Assembly (NCBI GenBank): GCA_029558535.1
Contig: JAKQEK010000192.1
Span: 1-44,500 of the forward strand
DNA from: Bacteroidota bacterium
GTDB lineage: Bacteria; Bacteroidota; Bacteroidia; Bacteroidales; ML635J-15
Direction: 5' to 3'
Length of the DNA: 44,500 nucleotides
Of the stretch, positions 16,287 to 25,543 are shown one piece after another. Both the position numbers and the translations under genes were made by a program. Position 1 is the first letter of the stretch, and every line of letters starts with the position of its first letter. The notes under the pieces were generated by a model that made no database searches, had not been told where the DNA came from, and saw only the letters and a list, made by a program, of their open reading frames with translations.

Positions 16287-17969
16287 ATGAAAATACAGGT
16301 AAGTTCATTATTGTGTAAGCTTAACTTTAAAAAAATTGGAATCTATTTTTGCTATATTTCTGTTTTGATGACTTTAAGCTATTTTGCTTTTTTCTATGGT
16401 TTGGGTAATAAAACTCTTCATATATGGGACGAATCAAGGTATGCTGTAAATGCTTATGAAGTTAGTCATAATGGTAAGTTTTTAACTCCAACTTATGATG
16501 GCCAAATAGATATGTGGAATACAAAACCTCCTCTTCTGATTGGTTGCCAGGTAATTTGCATTAAAGTATTCGGAAATAACGAAACTTCAATTAGACTGCC
16601 TAGTGCTTTTGCTGCAACTTTTACTGTTTTAATCTTATTTTTTGTAGTAGCTTCATTAACCAAATCTAAACCTTTGGGATTTTTGGTGGCAGGGATTTTT
16701 TTAACAACGCCGGGATTGTTACCTTATCACGCCTTAAGGCAAGCTGACTTTGAAGCTTTCCTTCTTTTCTTTTCAGCGGCTTATTCATTAATGTTTTTGT
16801 ATTACATTGAAACAAAAAAAACTCGTACTTTATATATTGCAATGGCTCTGTTTACTCTTGCTTTTCTTTCGAAAAGTTCAGCTTCGTTGTTCTTTTTGCC
16901 CGGGATAGGGATTTATATTTTAATCAGAAAACAACTTTTACATTTTTTAAAATCAAAACATTTCTATTTTTCACTTCTTATTCCGGTAGTTCTCCTAAGC
17001 TCGTATTATTTAGGTAGAGAATTGCTTAATCCAGGGTATATTAAGGCTGTGTATTTTAATGAATTCGGAGGAAGAGCATTTTCAGCACTGGAAGGTCATG
17101 CAAAACCATTTCTGTTTTATTATACATTTTTATCAGATTATGCATTAGGATTTTGGTATATGCTTATCCCGGCTGGACTTGTCCTAACTTTTTTTGAAAA
17201 AAATAAATTTGTCAAAAATCTTTTTGTGTTTAGCTTAATTCTTGCTGTATCACACTTATTGCTAATCTCTATTTCAAAAACCAAGCTTGAATGGTACTGC
17301 TTTCCCGAAGTGCCTTTTTGGGCATTATTGTCTGGTATATCTATCTATCAAGTTGCTTGTCTGATATTGAGATGGATAAAGAACACAAAAGTCAAGGAAA
17401 TAATTTTAATTGTTGTATTTGCAGGCATTTTGTATTATCCTTCTGTTTCGCAATGGAAATTAGTTAAATTCTTATCAGTAGAAGAAACTTGGCAAAAAAA
17501 TGTAAAACTATTTCTTCGTGACCGAGTAAATGTCTTAATTACAGATAAAACAAAAGAAATTATTGTAATAACCGATAATTATGATCAAAATGCCCGCTAT
17601 TATATTTATAAATTAATTGATCAGGGATATAATATCAAACAAGGTAGTTTCGGCGATTTAAAAGCCAATACTTTTGTTATTTTGGATATGCCAGACAATA
17701 ATAAAATGATTGAAGCTTATACTTTTTGTGCAAAAGTTGACACAGTTGAAATATATACCGAAACGGTTAAAGCATTTTATATAGGGAAATTTTACAACAA
17801 TGAAGAGTCTTTGAGATATGTTGAGAATTTTATTGTTAATAATGAGGAATTCAAAAATTATATAAAAGAGAAAGCAGATAATAATGGGGTAACATTTGAA
17901 CAGCAATTATATAGTGATGCAAATTACCTTATTGAAAATGCAAAAATGAAATTAGGGATTTCATTATAA
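16287..17969 (+). CDS. ArnT/GT39-like integral membrane glycosyltransferase
   Basis: 560 residues. About 11-13 membrane helices occupy residues 15-400, followed by a soluble periplasmic tail. The first periplasmic loop carries the family signature WDESRYAVNAYEV (D48, E49) and NTKPPLLIG, and SIRLPSAFAA follows, as in ArnT, which adds aminoarabinose to lipid A, and protein mannosyltransferase-like enzymes. These use a polyprenyl-phosphate sugar donor at the outer face of the inner membrane. The gene is divergent from the GT2-GtrA-STELLO operon that could supply such a donor. A TATTTTTA sequence at 16262-16269 may be its -7 element. The acceptor is unknown: lipid A, glycan or protein are all possible. 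Confidence 0.85.
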   Translation: MKIQVSSLLCKLNFKKIGIYFCYISVLMTLSYFAFFYGLGNKTLHIWDESRYAVNAYEVSHNGKFLTPTYDGQIDMWNTKPPLLIGCQVICIKVFGNNETSIRLPSAFAATFTVLILFFVVASLTKSKPLGFLVAGIFLTTPGLLPYHALRQADFEAFLLFFSAAYSLMFLYYIETKKTRTLYIAMALFTLAFLSKSSASLFFLPGIGIYILIRKQLLHFLKSKHFYFSLLIPVVLLSSYYLGRELLNPGYIKAVYFNEFGGRAFSALEGHAKPFLFYYTFLSDYALGFWYMLIPAGLVLTFFEKNKFVKNLFVFSLILAVSHLLLISISKTKLEWYCFPEVPFWALLSGISIYQVACLILRWIKNTKVKEIILIVVFAGILYYPSVSQWKLVKFLSVEETWQKNVKLFLRDRVNVLITDKTKEIIVITDNYDQNARYYIYKLIDQGYNIKQGSFGDLKANTFVILDMPDNNKMIEAYTFCAKVDTVEIYTETVKAFYIGKFYNNEESLRYVENFIVNNEEFKNYIKEKADNNGVTFEQQLYSDANYLIENAKMKLGISL

Positions 17970-18054
17970 TTTTCGAAATAACTTTTACTCTCTGGTAATA
18001 TGATTGAACAAAGCATTAAAAATTCTTTATTGGGAGTTGCAATTTCATGTTTAT

Positions 18055-18086
18055 TTTGTATTAGTTAAAACTAATTTGTATTTTTA
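18055..18086 (+). promoter_or_regulatory. candidate promoter of the 18134-23588 operon
   Basis: TTTG (18055-18058), 20-nt spacer, TATTTTTA (18079-18086), 7 of 8 to the -7 consensus. The same TTTGTATTTTTAC word occurs upstream of the GT39-like gene (about 16258-16270), so the two units may share promoter type. Confidence 0.45.
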
Positions 18087-18133
18087 CCCGGTCATAATTC
18101 ACAGATGTATTAAACTTTTATTTATAAAAATGA

Positions 18134-20239
18134 ATGGCTAAAGTGTTGAAGATTAAAAAAGGTAAGATACTGTATTTATGGTTGTTCGTATTTGGCTTTC
18201 TTGTTTTATCTCTTGGGGTTTATTTTATTGGGAAAAATCTGAATAAACCTTCAGATAATAAAGTTCCTTTATTGATGAATCAACAAGATGAATTTCAATT
18301 TCTTATAGATTTTGAAAGCTACAATTATTTAAATGCAAATTGCGTATTTTCAAAAGAAAGAGCACTGTCCGGTAAACACAGTGGGATTTCAGATAAAAAT
18401 AATCCATACGGTGCAGCTATAACTATCCCGATACCAACAAATGATACTTCAGAGATTGAAGATGTAATTATTAGGTTTTGGATAAACCCTACGTCTTCGA
18501 TCGTTGATGCTGTTTGGGTTTTTACTGTAATTGACCAAAATAATAATCAATTATATTGGGAAGGATTTGTTGTTAAAGGTGATTCTTTTGCAGCAGATAA
18601 TTGGTACTCGTTTATTCATAGCTTCAAACTTCCAAAGAAGTTTATTAATTCGGGACTTTTGATCAAAACTTATTTATGGAATAAAGACACAAAAAGCTCA
18701 TCCTTATATCTTGATGATGTGTCGATTTCGTTGAAAAATAGTAATTCAGAAGAAGGATTGAGAACAAAACTAATTGATTTTGAGAACATAAACAGTAAAC
18801 AAATATCTTCAAAATATGCAAAATCAGGATTCTACAGTACTTTTGCAAAAGGTAAAGACGGATTTTCTGAAAGTATTATTTTCCCGCTAAGTGAGTTGGA
18901 TATTAGTAATCTCCATAGCATTTCATTCAGCTTTAGTTATTTGAGTGAAACTAAAGATATGGATGCTGTTTTTGTAATTTCTATTTGTGATTCATTGCAT
19001 AAGGATTTGTTGTGGCAGGGCGTTGACCTTTCGAAGGCTAGTTTTGAAGAGAAAAAGTGGGAAATCGCAAATGGGAGTGTAATTATTTCTCCGGAAATAG
19101 CAAAAAATGAAAATTTCCTCAAAATTTATTTGTGGAATCGTAACGATAATCAGGTTTATATTGATGATGTATATTTGGTAATAAAAGAAAATGATTCGTC
19201 TAATGATAGCGTTTTGCCGGCATTTAATATGATTAAAGAAAAGAAGTTTCAAGCTAAGGCAAATCATCCTCCATACGAAACCAAATATATTTTTTGCAAT
19301 ACATGTCAGGAGAAAAATGCCGGTGAGCTAAATAAACTCTTTACAAAGAACTCAAGAATACTTGTTGATAAGTTTGATTCTTCATTGTCAAAAGACCAAA
19401 TATTCTTCAATAGCTCAAATGAATTAGGATTTGCGTATATCGATAATAAAAATGTGAAATTCATTAAGCCGAAGTTTAGTACTCAACCCGGTAATAACGC
19501 AATTTTTTATTCTGACGAGGGCTATTTGTTCTCATCTGTCCCGAATGGTGAAAAGATTAATATGTACAGATACGATAAAATCACACAGGAATTTGTTCTA
19601 AAAAGACAATTTGAGTATAGAAACTCTGGCAAGATTTCATATATTGTTCTTAATCCCGATAATTCGCTTTCTGTATTTGAAAATGATGGTAACATTGCAA
19701 CATATAATGAACAAAATGTTTTTATTGCAAAAACAAAGTTGTTCAATCCAAAAACAGGGAATTTAAAAGTGATAAAAACAAATTTCTTTAATGAGATAAA
19801 AGAGGTTCTTGTTATTTATATTGAAAACTCTATTAACAAATATGTCTTCCTCAATTATGATAAAGCTTCGAAAAGTTGGACTAAGTCAACTAATTATAAA
19901 AATTCTTCGGTACAGGCATATGATAAGCTTGATTTTATTAGTGAATATTATGTGATTAAAGACGATAATTCTGCACAAAATAAGTTGTTACAATTTAACC
20001 GAAATTTGAGATTCGATTTAAAAGTTATTAGTTTTGATTTTATGACATACAATATTTTATATAATATTGATTTCAGAGGTTTTGCAGCTAAGCAAAATCC
20101 GAAATATTATGAATACACAAAAATTATTTGTGGAGATTTTTGTGGTGACAGTAAGTCGGAAATAATAATATTTCAGGATAATATAAACAGAGTTGACTGG
20201 CTCACACAAAAAACAGAGATTTATTCGTTTAATGATTGA
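18134..20239 (+). CDS. membrane-anchored protein with duplicated jelly-roll domains and a beta-rich C-terminus
   Basis: 701 residues. A short Lys-rich N-terminus is followed by one membrane helix (about 12-33), then an extracytoplasmic portion. Residues about 57-201 and 213-351 are two diverged copies of one beta module: each starts LIDFE, has an aromatic strand with DAVWVFTVID or DAVFVISICD, then LYWEG or LLWQG, and ends with YLWN and LYLDDV or VYIDDV. This layout is that of a carbohydrate-binding-like jelly roll. The remainder (about 380-701) is beta-rich and may form a propeller. It overlaps the next gene's upstream region and is followed by a GH16-like lipoprotein and an MBOAT acyltransferase. 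No family was recognised. A carbohydrate-binding or scaffold role in the exopolysaccharide machinery is inferred. Confidence 0.75.
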   Translation: MAKVLKIKKGKILYLWLFVFGFLVLSLGVYFIGKNLNKPSDNKVPLLMNQQDEFQFLIDFESYNYLNANCVFSKERALSGKHSGISDKNNPYGAAITIPIPTNDTSEIEDVIIRFWINPTSSIVDAVWVFTVIDQNNNQLYWEGFVVKGDSFAADNWYSFIHSFKLPKKFINSGLLIKTYLWNKDTKSSSLYLDDVSISLKNSNSEEGLRTKLIDFENINSKQISSKYAKSGFYSTFAKGKDGFSESIIFPLSELDISNLHSISFSFSYLSETKDMDAVFVISICDSLHKDLLWQGVDLSKASFEEKKWEIANGSVIISPEIAKNENFLKIYLWNRNDNQVYIDDVYLVIKENDSSNDSVLPAFNMIKEKKFQAKANHPPYETKYIFCNTCQEKNAGELNKLFTKNSRILVDKFDSSLSKDQIFFNSSNELGFAYIDNKNVKFIKPKFSTQPGNNAIFYSDEGYLFSSVPNGEKINMYRYDKITQEFVLKRQFEYRNSGKISYIVLNPDNSLSVFENDGNIATYNEQNVFIAKTKLFNPKTGNLKVIKTNFFNEIKEVLVIYIENSINKYVFLNYDKASKSWTKSTNYKNSSVQAYDKLDFISEYYVIKDDNSAQNKLLQFNRNLRFDLKVISFDFMTYNILYNIDFRGFAAKQNPKYYEYTKIICGDFCGDSKSEIIIFQDNINRVDWLTQKTEIYSFND

Positions 20240-20241
20240 TT

Positions 20242-22164
20242 ATGCAAAAATACAAATTAGTAATATTTATCTTAGTCTTGCTTGTGTTTTTTTCATGTAA
20301 TGGTGATCAAAAGAAACAACTAAAAACTAGTGATTTTAGCCTGACAGATTTAAATATAAAAACAAATTTTACTGATGAGGTAATTTTTATGGATTATACA
20401 GGCGCGATGAATGGTTTTGTCGTTCCAAGCATATCGCAAACTGAAAATGGTTGTTTTGATTTTGATTTTGAAATACAAAACGACAGCGATAAACCCAAAA
20501 AATTATATTATAAAATATATTATCAGAACGAGTCTTATAAATTCCCGGATAATGATGAGAATTCAACAGGTAATCAGCATCCATATGCTCATGAGAATTT
20601 TTATGGCAGTTGGGAAAATACAGACACCCTTTTTAAATATTGCGGACAAATTGAATCAGATCAAAAACTTACTATTAATGATAAATTTCGGATAGTTGGA
20701 AATCCCCGAAATGAAGATAAGTATTTTTATAATGGTGAGAATGACAGGTGGAAAAGAAACCCGCGAGTAGGTGATTATAGTTTTTTATTAGTAATTGTTG
20801 ATGAAGAGGGGTTGAAAAAAATTCCTGAATATATAAGAAACATTAAATTGTTAAAAGACAGTAACTTTGTTTCACCGTTTTATTATTTTTTGTATGGCGA
20901 AGGTAAAGCACTAGATAATTGTATCGTTAGTTATACGGATAAGTTTATATCTGTTAAAGCTTCACCTGATTTGGGTAATGGAGTCTTTATCAACGAGTCA
21001 TTATATAAAACTTCTCAAGAACCGGGTTTTGAGGATTATTATTCCTGCAATTGCAACACAACAGATGAATTATATGAAAAAGCGGCGGTATCACAATTTA
21101 TTCACTATATTGACGAATCTTCACAATTTGACAATGTCCCAGTAATCGAAGATTTTTTTGGAGGTAATTTTACTCAGGAAGAGTATAACTGGTTAAGGAC
21201 TTTTTACAAAACCGAAGATAGGATAACTGTGTTGCCTCAAACACCTTCAAAACCATGTCAGACAATTTTTAGCGATTCTATTGAGAATAAAATAGTTATC
21301 AAAAATCCTGCATCCAAATTTGGCGAATGGCAAAAGCAAAACACCGGTATGATAACCAGACATGGTTTTACTTATGGTAAATACACCGTTAAAGTTAAAC
21401 TAACCGAATTGTTGAATGAGGATTTTGTTTGGAATGGAATTACAAATGCTATCTGGCTGATAAATCAAGGAGGTCGTGGGCAAAATGAAACCGGTTGGAA
21501 TTTGAGAAGACCATGCAAAAAGAAGGGTTATATGAAGACATATTGGGGAGGTAGAGAAGACGAAAGGGTAGAAAGAGTTGCTTATTCTGAGATAGATTTC
21601 GAGATTTTAAAGACTGTTCCATATTGTCCTTCGGAAAAATTTCCACCTGTTTATGGGAATTATGAAGCAAAAACAAATCAAGTAAAAGCTTGGAATACTA
21701 AGTTGCCCGATGATGTATTAAAAGATAAGAAAAATATTGCCGTGTGCTGCACAAATTGGGATATGGCTTGTTGGGAACCTAAGAACTTTTCGGCAGGTTG
21801 TCATTCTGTCACTCATAATGGTAAGACATATTTGGCTCATCGTTGGGAAGATTGCTACAGAGCTGTTACAACAAAATATATGGCTCCTGATGATGAGTTG
21901 TTTGGCAGAGATTATTATTATTTTCAGATTGACTGGCAACCTGATAAAATTATATGGAGAATAGGGCCCGAAAAAAACAAGTTGTATGAAGTCGGTTATA
22001 TTGATAATACAATTTCTATGATTCCCGATAATCAGATGTTGCTTATAATTACACAAGAGTTCCACAATACCAGATGGTGGCCTGGGTCTCCATATCTGCA
22101 AGAAAATATCCCATTCCCGGCTAAGGATTATGTGGGAGAGATTTATGAAATTACTATTGAATAA
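20242..22164 (+). CDS. lipoprotein with a GH16-like C-terminal domain
   Basis: 640 residues from ATG 20242; a TTG at 20236 is also possible, but ATG 20242 places a typical lipoprotein signal (MQKYKLVIFILVLLVFFSC, acylated Cys19). Residues 30-340 are a beta-rich N-terminal portion of unknown kind. Residues about 345-640 resemble a GH16 laminarinase/agarase jelly roll: RHGFTYGKYTVKVKL, FVWNGITNAIWLINQGGRG, then YSEIDFEIL containing the ExDxE catalytic pattern (E450, D452, E454), and later YYYFQIDWQPDKIIWRIG. GH16 enzymes cleave beta-1,3/1,4-glucans or galactans. A role in trimming or remodelling a polysaccharide at the periplasmic or surface side is inferred from the MBOAT partner 2 bp downstream. 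The lyase/hydrolase type and substrate cannot be told. Confidence 0.78.
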   Translation: MQKYKLVIFILVLLVFFSCNGDQKKQLKTSDFSLTDLNIKTNFTDEVIFMDYTGAMNGFVVPSISQTENGCFDFDFEIQNDSDKPKKLYYKIYYQNESYKFPDNDENSTGNQHPYAHENFYGSWENTDTLFKYCGQIESDQKLTINDKFRIVGNPRNEDKYFYNGENDRWKRNPRVGDYSFLLVIVDEEGLKKIPEYIRNIKLLKDSNFVSPFYYFLYGEGKALDNCIVSYTDKFISVKASPDLGNGVFINESLYKTSQEPGFEDYYSCNCNTTDELYEKAAVSQFIHYIDESSQFDNVPVIEDFFGGNFTQEEYNWLRTFYKTEDRITVLPQTPSKPCQTIFSDSIENKIVIKNPASKFGEWQKQNTGMITRHGFTYGKYTVKVKLTELLNEDFVWNGITNAIWLINQGGRGQNETGWNLRRPCKKKGYMKTYWGGREDERVERVAYSEIDFEILKTVPYCPSEKFPPVYGNYEAKTNQVKAWNTKLPDDVLKDKKNIAVCCTNWDMACWEPKNFSAGCHSVTHNGKTYLAHRWEDCYRAVTTKYMAPDDELFGRDYYYFQIDWQPDKIIWRIGPEKNKLYEVGYIDNTISMIPDNQMLLIITQEFHNTRWWPGSPYLQENIPFPAKDYVGEIYEITIE

Positions 22165-22166
22165 TT

Positions 22167-23588
22167 ATGGTTTTTAGCAGTACAATATTTCTTTTATATT
22201 TCTTGCCGATCTTTTTAGGTATTTATTATTTGGCTGATGTTAAGTATAAGAATTACATAGCTTTAGCAGCAAGTATTTTCTTCTATTCATGGGGAGCTCC
22301 AAGCTTTATTTTTATTGTAATCGGTTCAGTAATTGCCGATTTTTTTATTGTTAAAAAGATGTATGAGGCTAGGGGCAAAGCAAAAAATTGGCTTCTAACT
22401 TTGTCTGTGATTTTAAATTTGGGATTGCTTGCATATTTTAAATACGCGAATTTTTTTGTTGATAATTTTAATGTTTTTCTTAATCTTACAGGTGCAGGTC
22501 AAATACATCTCGCTAAGATTATTCTGCCAATAGGGATTTCATTTTTTACATTTCAAAAATTTACTTACGGTATTGATGTCTATCGAGGCAAACATCCGCC
22601 CTTAAAAAAAATCTCTGATTTGTGCCTTTATATCTTGTTATTTCCTCAATTGATTGCAGGTCCTATTGTGCGATATAGCGAAATTGCTGATCAGATTAAC
22701 GACAGAAGAGCAAACGAAACTATAGAAAATAAGCTTACAGGATTATTCAGATTTATTATTGGTTTATCGAAAAAGGTATTAATTGCAAATGTGATGGGGG
22801 CCGAGGCAGATAGAATTTTTGCGATGGATATTCACTCAATGAACAGTTCTGTAGCTTGGATTGGCATACTGGCATATACATTTCAGATTTATTTCGATTT
22901 TTCAGGTTATTCTGATATGGCTATTGGTTTGGGTAAAATGATAGGATTTAAATTCCCGGAAAATTTCGACAATCCTTATGTATCCAGATCAATTTCTGAA
23001 TTTTGGAGACGCTGGCACATGACTTTGGGACGTTGGATGAAGGATTATCTTTATATTCCGTTGGGCGGAAACAAAGTGAAATCTAAAACCAGATTGTACT
23101 TTAACCTTTGGTTTGTTTTTCTTATTTCAGGTTTATGGCATGGGGCATCATGGACTTTCGTTGTATGGGGAGCTTTTCATGGATTATTCCTGATTTTGGA
23201 CAGATTGTTTCTTCTTAAAGTGCTTGAAAAGATTGGTAAATGGCCGGCAATGGTTTTTACATTTCTTATAACCATAGTAGGCTGGGTTATTTTCAGGTCG
23301 GAAACATTAAGCTATGCTTATCACTATATTGGAAATTTGTTTTCTTTTAATTTTGAAAGTTTAGGTTATCTCGATAGAGAGTTCTATGTTGTTTTAATAA
23401 TTGCTGTTTTCTTTAGTTTTATTACAACTTTTAAATCTGGGAAATGTTTGGAAACAAAAGTTTTATATCAGGATTATCCAAACAGAAGATATTTTATTAT
23501 GGCAGGATTATGTTTAATTTTGTTGGTCATTTCAGTCGCTGATATTAGTTCATCTGGCTTTAATCCATTTATTTATTTTAGATTCTAA
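22167..23588 (+). CDS. AlgI-like MBOAT O-acyltransferase
   Basis: 473 residues with about 10-12 membrane helices. The sequence has all hallmarks of the alginate O-acetyltransferase AlgI group: VFSSTIFLLYFLPIFLGIYY at the N-terminus, PIGISFFTFQ, YFDFSGYSDMAIGLGKMIGF, FWRRWHMTLGRWMKDYLYIP and GLWHGASWTFVVWG. H284 and H325 match the two conserved His, the second being the MBOAT catalytic His. AlgI moves an acetyl group across the inner membrane to a periplasmic acetyltransferase (AlgJ/AlgX type) that modifies the polymer. No such SGNH-type partner is present next to it. The gene begins 2 bp after the GH16-like lipoprotein gene, so they are surely cotranscribed. Confidence 0.93.
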   Translation: MVFSSTIFLLYFLPIFLGIYYLADVKYKNYIALAASIFFYSWGAPSFIFIVIGSVIADFFIVKKMYEARGKAKNWLLTLSVILNLGLLAYFKYANFFVDNFNVFLNLTGAGQIHLAKIILPIGISFFTFQKFTYGIDVYRGKHPPLKKISDLCLYILLFPQLIAGPIVRYSEIADQINDRRANETIENKLTGLFRFIIGLSKKVLIANVMGAEADRIFAMDIHSMNSSVAWIGILAYTFQIYFDFSGYSDMAIGLGKMIGFKFPENFDNPYVSRSISEFWRRWHMTLGRWMKDYLYIPLGGNKVKSKTRLYFNLWFVFLISGLWHGASWTFVVWGAFHGLFLILDRLFLLKVLEKIGKWPAMVFTFLITIVGWVIFRSETLSYAYHYIGNLFSFNFESLGYLDREFYVVLIIAVFFSFITTFKSGKCLETKVLYQDYPNRRYFIMAGLCLILLVISVADISSSGFNPFIYFRF

Positions 23589-23590
23589 TT

Positions 23591-23670
23591 TGTCACTAAG
23601 GCACTAAAACACTAGGGTTCACTAAATTATTCCTTTCTTATGTGAGATTTTGTGCTTTTGTGGCATATTA
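23591..23670. repeat. intergenic imperfect inverted repeat
   Basis: CACTAAGGCACTAAAACACT near 23593-23613 is mirrored imperfectly by GTGAGATTTTGTGCTTTTGTGGC near 23642-23664. It lies directly after the MBOAT stop codon. It may form a long imperfect hairpin acting as a terminator, or be a dispersed intergenic repeat; the internal CACTAA words are also a short direct repeat. Confidence 0.4.
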
Positions 23671-23776
23671 ATGTTTTGTTGTTTGTTTTTCGCCGGCGGG
23701 TATTTTTTTTATTTTGTCATTTTCAAACATTTGTACTACTTTTATATTTAATTCTCGGAATTTCAGAGTGTAATTT

Positions 23777-24469
23777 ATGAAAGAGAAAAGTCAGATAAAA
23801 ATTCTTTTGGTTGACGATGATCCGGATATCGTTGAGTTTATGTCATACAATCTAAAGAAAGAGTCATACAATGTTTATGTAGCAGAAAATGGTGTTGAGG
23901 CACTCAAAAAAGCGAAGAAGTACTTACCCGACCTCATTATTCTTGATGTTATGATGCCCGAAATGGATGGTATGCAGGTTTGCGAAGAGTTACGTAAAAA
24001 CAAAGATACTTCAGAAATTCTTATTTGTTTTTTGACTGCCAGAGCTGAAGATTATTCTCAAATCTCAGGTTTTAATGCCGGAGCGGATGATTATGTTACA
24101 AAACCTATCAGACCTGCTGTATTTCTTAAAAAGATTGAAGCTTTACTTCGCAGGACGGATAAAGATGCTCTTTCAGAAAACTCGAAATTTTCAATAGAGG
24201 GAATGGAAATAGATTTTAATGCCCATTCCGTTAAAATTAATGGCAAAAATGTTATACTCGCAAAAAAAGAATTTCTATTATTGAAACTATTTGTTTCTTC
24301 ACCAGGAAAAGTTTTTTCAAGGGAAGAGATTTATTCTTTTGTGTGGGGAAATGAGGTTATTGTTGGCGATAGAACAATTGATGTGCATATAAGAAAACTG
24401 AGAGAAAAAATAGGTGAGAAATATATTGTTACTCTAAAAGGAATAGGATATAAATTTAATGTTAATTAG
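23777..24469 (+). CDS. OmpR/PhoB-family response regulator
   Basis: 230 residues. The receiver domain (5-120) has the acidic pocket D13-D15, phospho-acceptor D57 in LIILDVMMPEMDG, Thr in FLTARAE and Lys in DDYVTKPIRP. The winged-helix effector domain (about 135-230) includes LAKKEFLLLKLFVSSPGKVF, then SREEIYSFVWG, TIDVHIRKLREKIG and TLKGIGYKF, the normal OmpR/PhoB layout. It is followed after 8 bp by a cognate histidine kinase. Regulated genes are not evident. TATATTTA at 23743-23750 is a possible -7 element. Confidence 0.95.
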   Translation: MKEKSQIKILLVDDDPDIVEFMSYNLKKESYNVYVAENGVEALKKAKKYLPDLIILDVMMPEMDGMQVCEELRKNKDTSEILICFLTARAEDYSQISGFNAGADDYVTKPIRPAVFLKKIEALLRRTDKDALSENSKFSIEGMEIDFNAHSVKINGKNVILAKKEFLLLKLFVSSPGKVFSREEIYSFVWGNEVIVGDRTIDVHIRKLREKIGEKYIVTLKGIGYKFNVN

Positions 24470-24477
24470 AATTTGTT

Positions 24478-25524
24478 ATGAAAGATCTTAGTCCGAATAA
24501 AATATCACTGATTTATACCATTACAACATTAGCATCAGTTTTAGGCTGTGTCTTTTTATCGGATCTGATTTTCGATTTGCAGATAAGATGGACGATAGTT
24601 ATGGCAATTTCAGTCATTTTTAGCATTATATCTTTTTTTGCTTTGAGGCTGTTTTTATATAAGTTTATTTATAATCGTATTAGACTTATTTATAAGACTA
24701 TAAGGAAAAATAAGGAAGGTAAAAACAAAAGAAAATCGGGACATGAGTATTCCACAGATTTGATGAGGCAAGTCGAGTCAGATGTAAGTGAATGGATAGA
24801 GGATAGAGACAAACAAATGGCTCAGATTGTTGAAATGAGCAACTATCGTAAAGAATTTGTCGGAAATGTGGCTCACGAACTTAAAACTCCGATTTTTAAT
24901 ATTCAAGGCTATACCCTAACTCTACTCGAAGGTGGTTTGCATGACGAAACAATAAACGAAAAGTACTTGAAGAAAATAGAAAAAAATATTAATAGGATGA
25001 TAAATATAGTGTCAGACCTTGACACAATTACTAAGCTTGAGTCCGGGCAACTTGTTTTAAAGAATAAATCATTTGACCCTGTAGTATTATGTAATGAATG
25101 CTTAGAATCTTTGGAGGAACTAATAAAGTCTAAGGAAATTAAAACAGAAATCATTCAGCATTACGATAAAGTTTTATTGGTTAAGGCAGACAGAGAGCAT
25201 ATTTCACAGGTGTTTTCAAATCTAATAATTAATGCAGTTAATTACAATAATCAAGGTGGCTTCGTTAAAGCAGAATTCTTTGAAATGGGTAAAGATATTC
25301 TTATCGAAATTACCGATGATGGTGTTGGCATACCGGGCGAAGATATTCCCAGAGTTTTTGAAAGATTTTACAGGGTTGATAAAAGTCGTTCTCTGAATTC
25401 GGGTGGTTCAGGTTTAGGTTTGGCAATAGTTAAACATATTGTCGAGGCACATGGACATCGTGTTAATGTCCGCAGCTCTGTTGGTGTTGGCACAACTGTA
25501 GCTTTTAGTTTAAGGAAAGGATAA
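24478..25524 (+). CDS. PhoR-like sensor histidine kinase
   Basis: 348 residues. Two membrane helices (about 11-32 and 38-61) are joined by a very short loop, so there is no periplasmic sensor domain of any size. A linker with charged helices leads to the HisKA domain with H133 in EFVGNVAHELKTPIFNIQGY. The HATPase domain has the N box (SNLIINAVNYNN), G1 (ITDDGVGIPGEDIPRVFERF) and G2 (GGSGLGLAIVKHIVEAHGH). The arrangement resembles PhoR-type kinases that sense through the membrane or through a partner protein. It pairs with the response regulator immediately upstream; no canonical HAMP domain was recognised. Confidence 0.93.
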   Translation: MKDLSPNKISLIYTITTLASVLGCVFLSDLIFDLQIRWTIVMAISVIFSIISFFALRLFLYKFIYNRIRLIYKTIRKNKEGKNKRKSGHEYSTDLMRQVESDVSEWIEDRDKQMAQIVEMSNYRKEFVGNVAHELKTPIFNIQGYTLTLLEGGLHDETINEKYLKKIEKNINRMINIVSDLDTITKLESGQLVLKNKSFDPVVLCNECLESLEELIKSKEIKTEIIQHYDKVLLVKADREHISQVFSNLIINAVNYNNQGGFVKAEFFEMGKDILIEITDDGVGIPGEDIPRVFERFYRVDKSRSLNSGGSGLGLAIVKHIVEAHGHRVNVRSSVGVGTTVAFSLRKG

Positions 25525-25543
25525 ATTATAATAACATTAATTC

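Noticed and set aside
21718..22101. 127-codon ORF on the minus strand
   Set aside because: Shadow of the GH16-like lipoprotein gene; the plus-strand frame has clear catalytic motifs and a lipobox.
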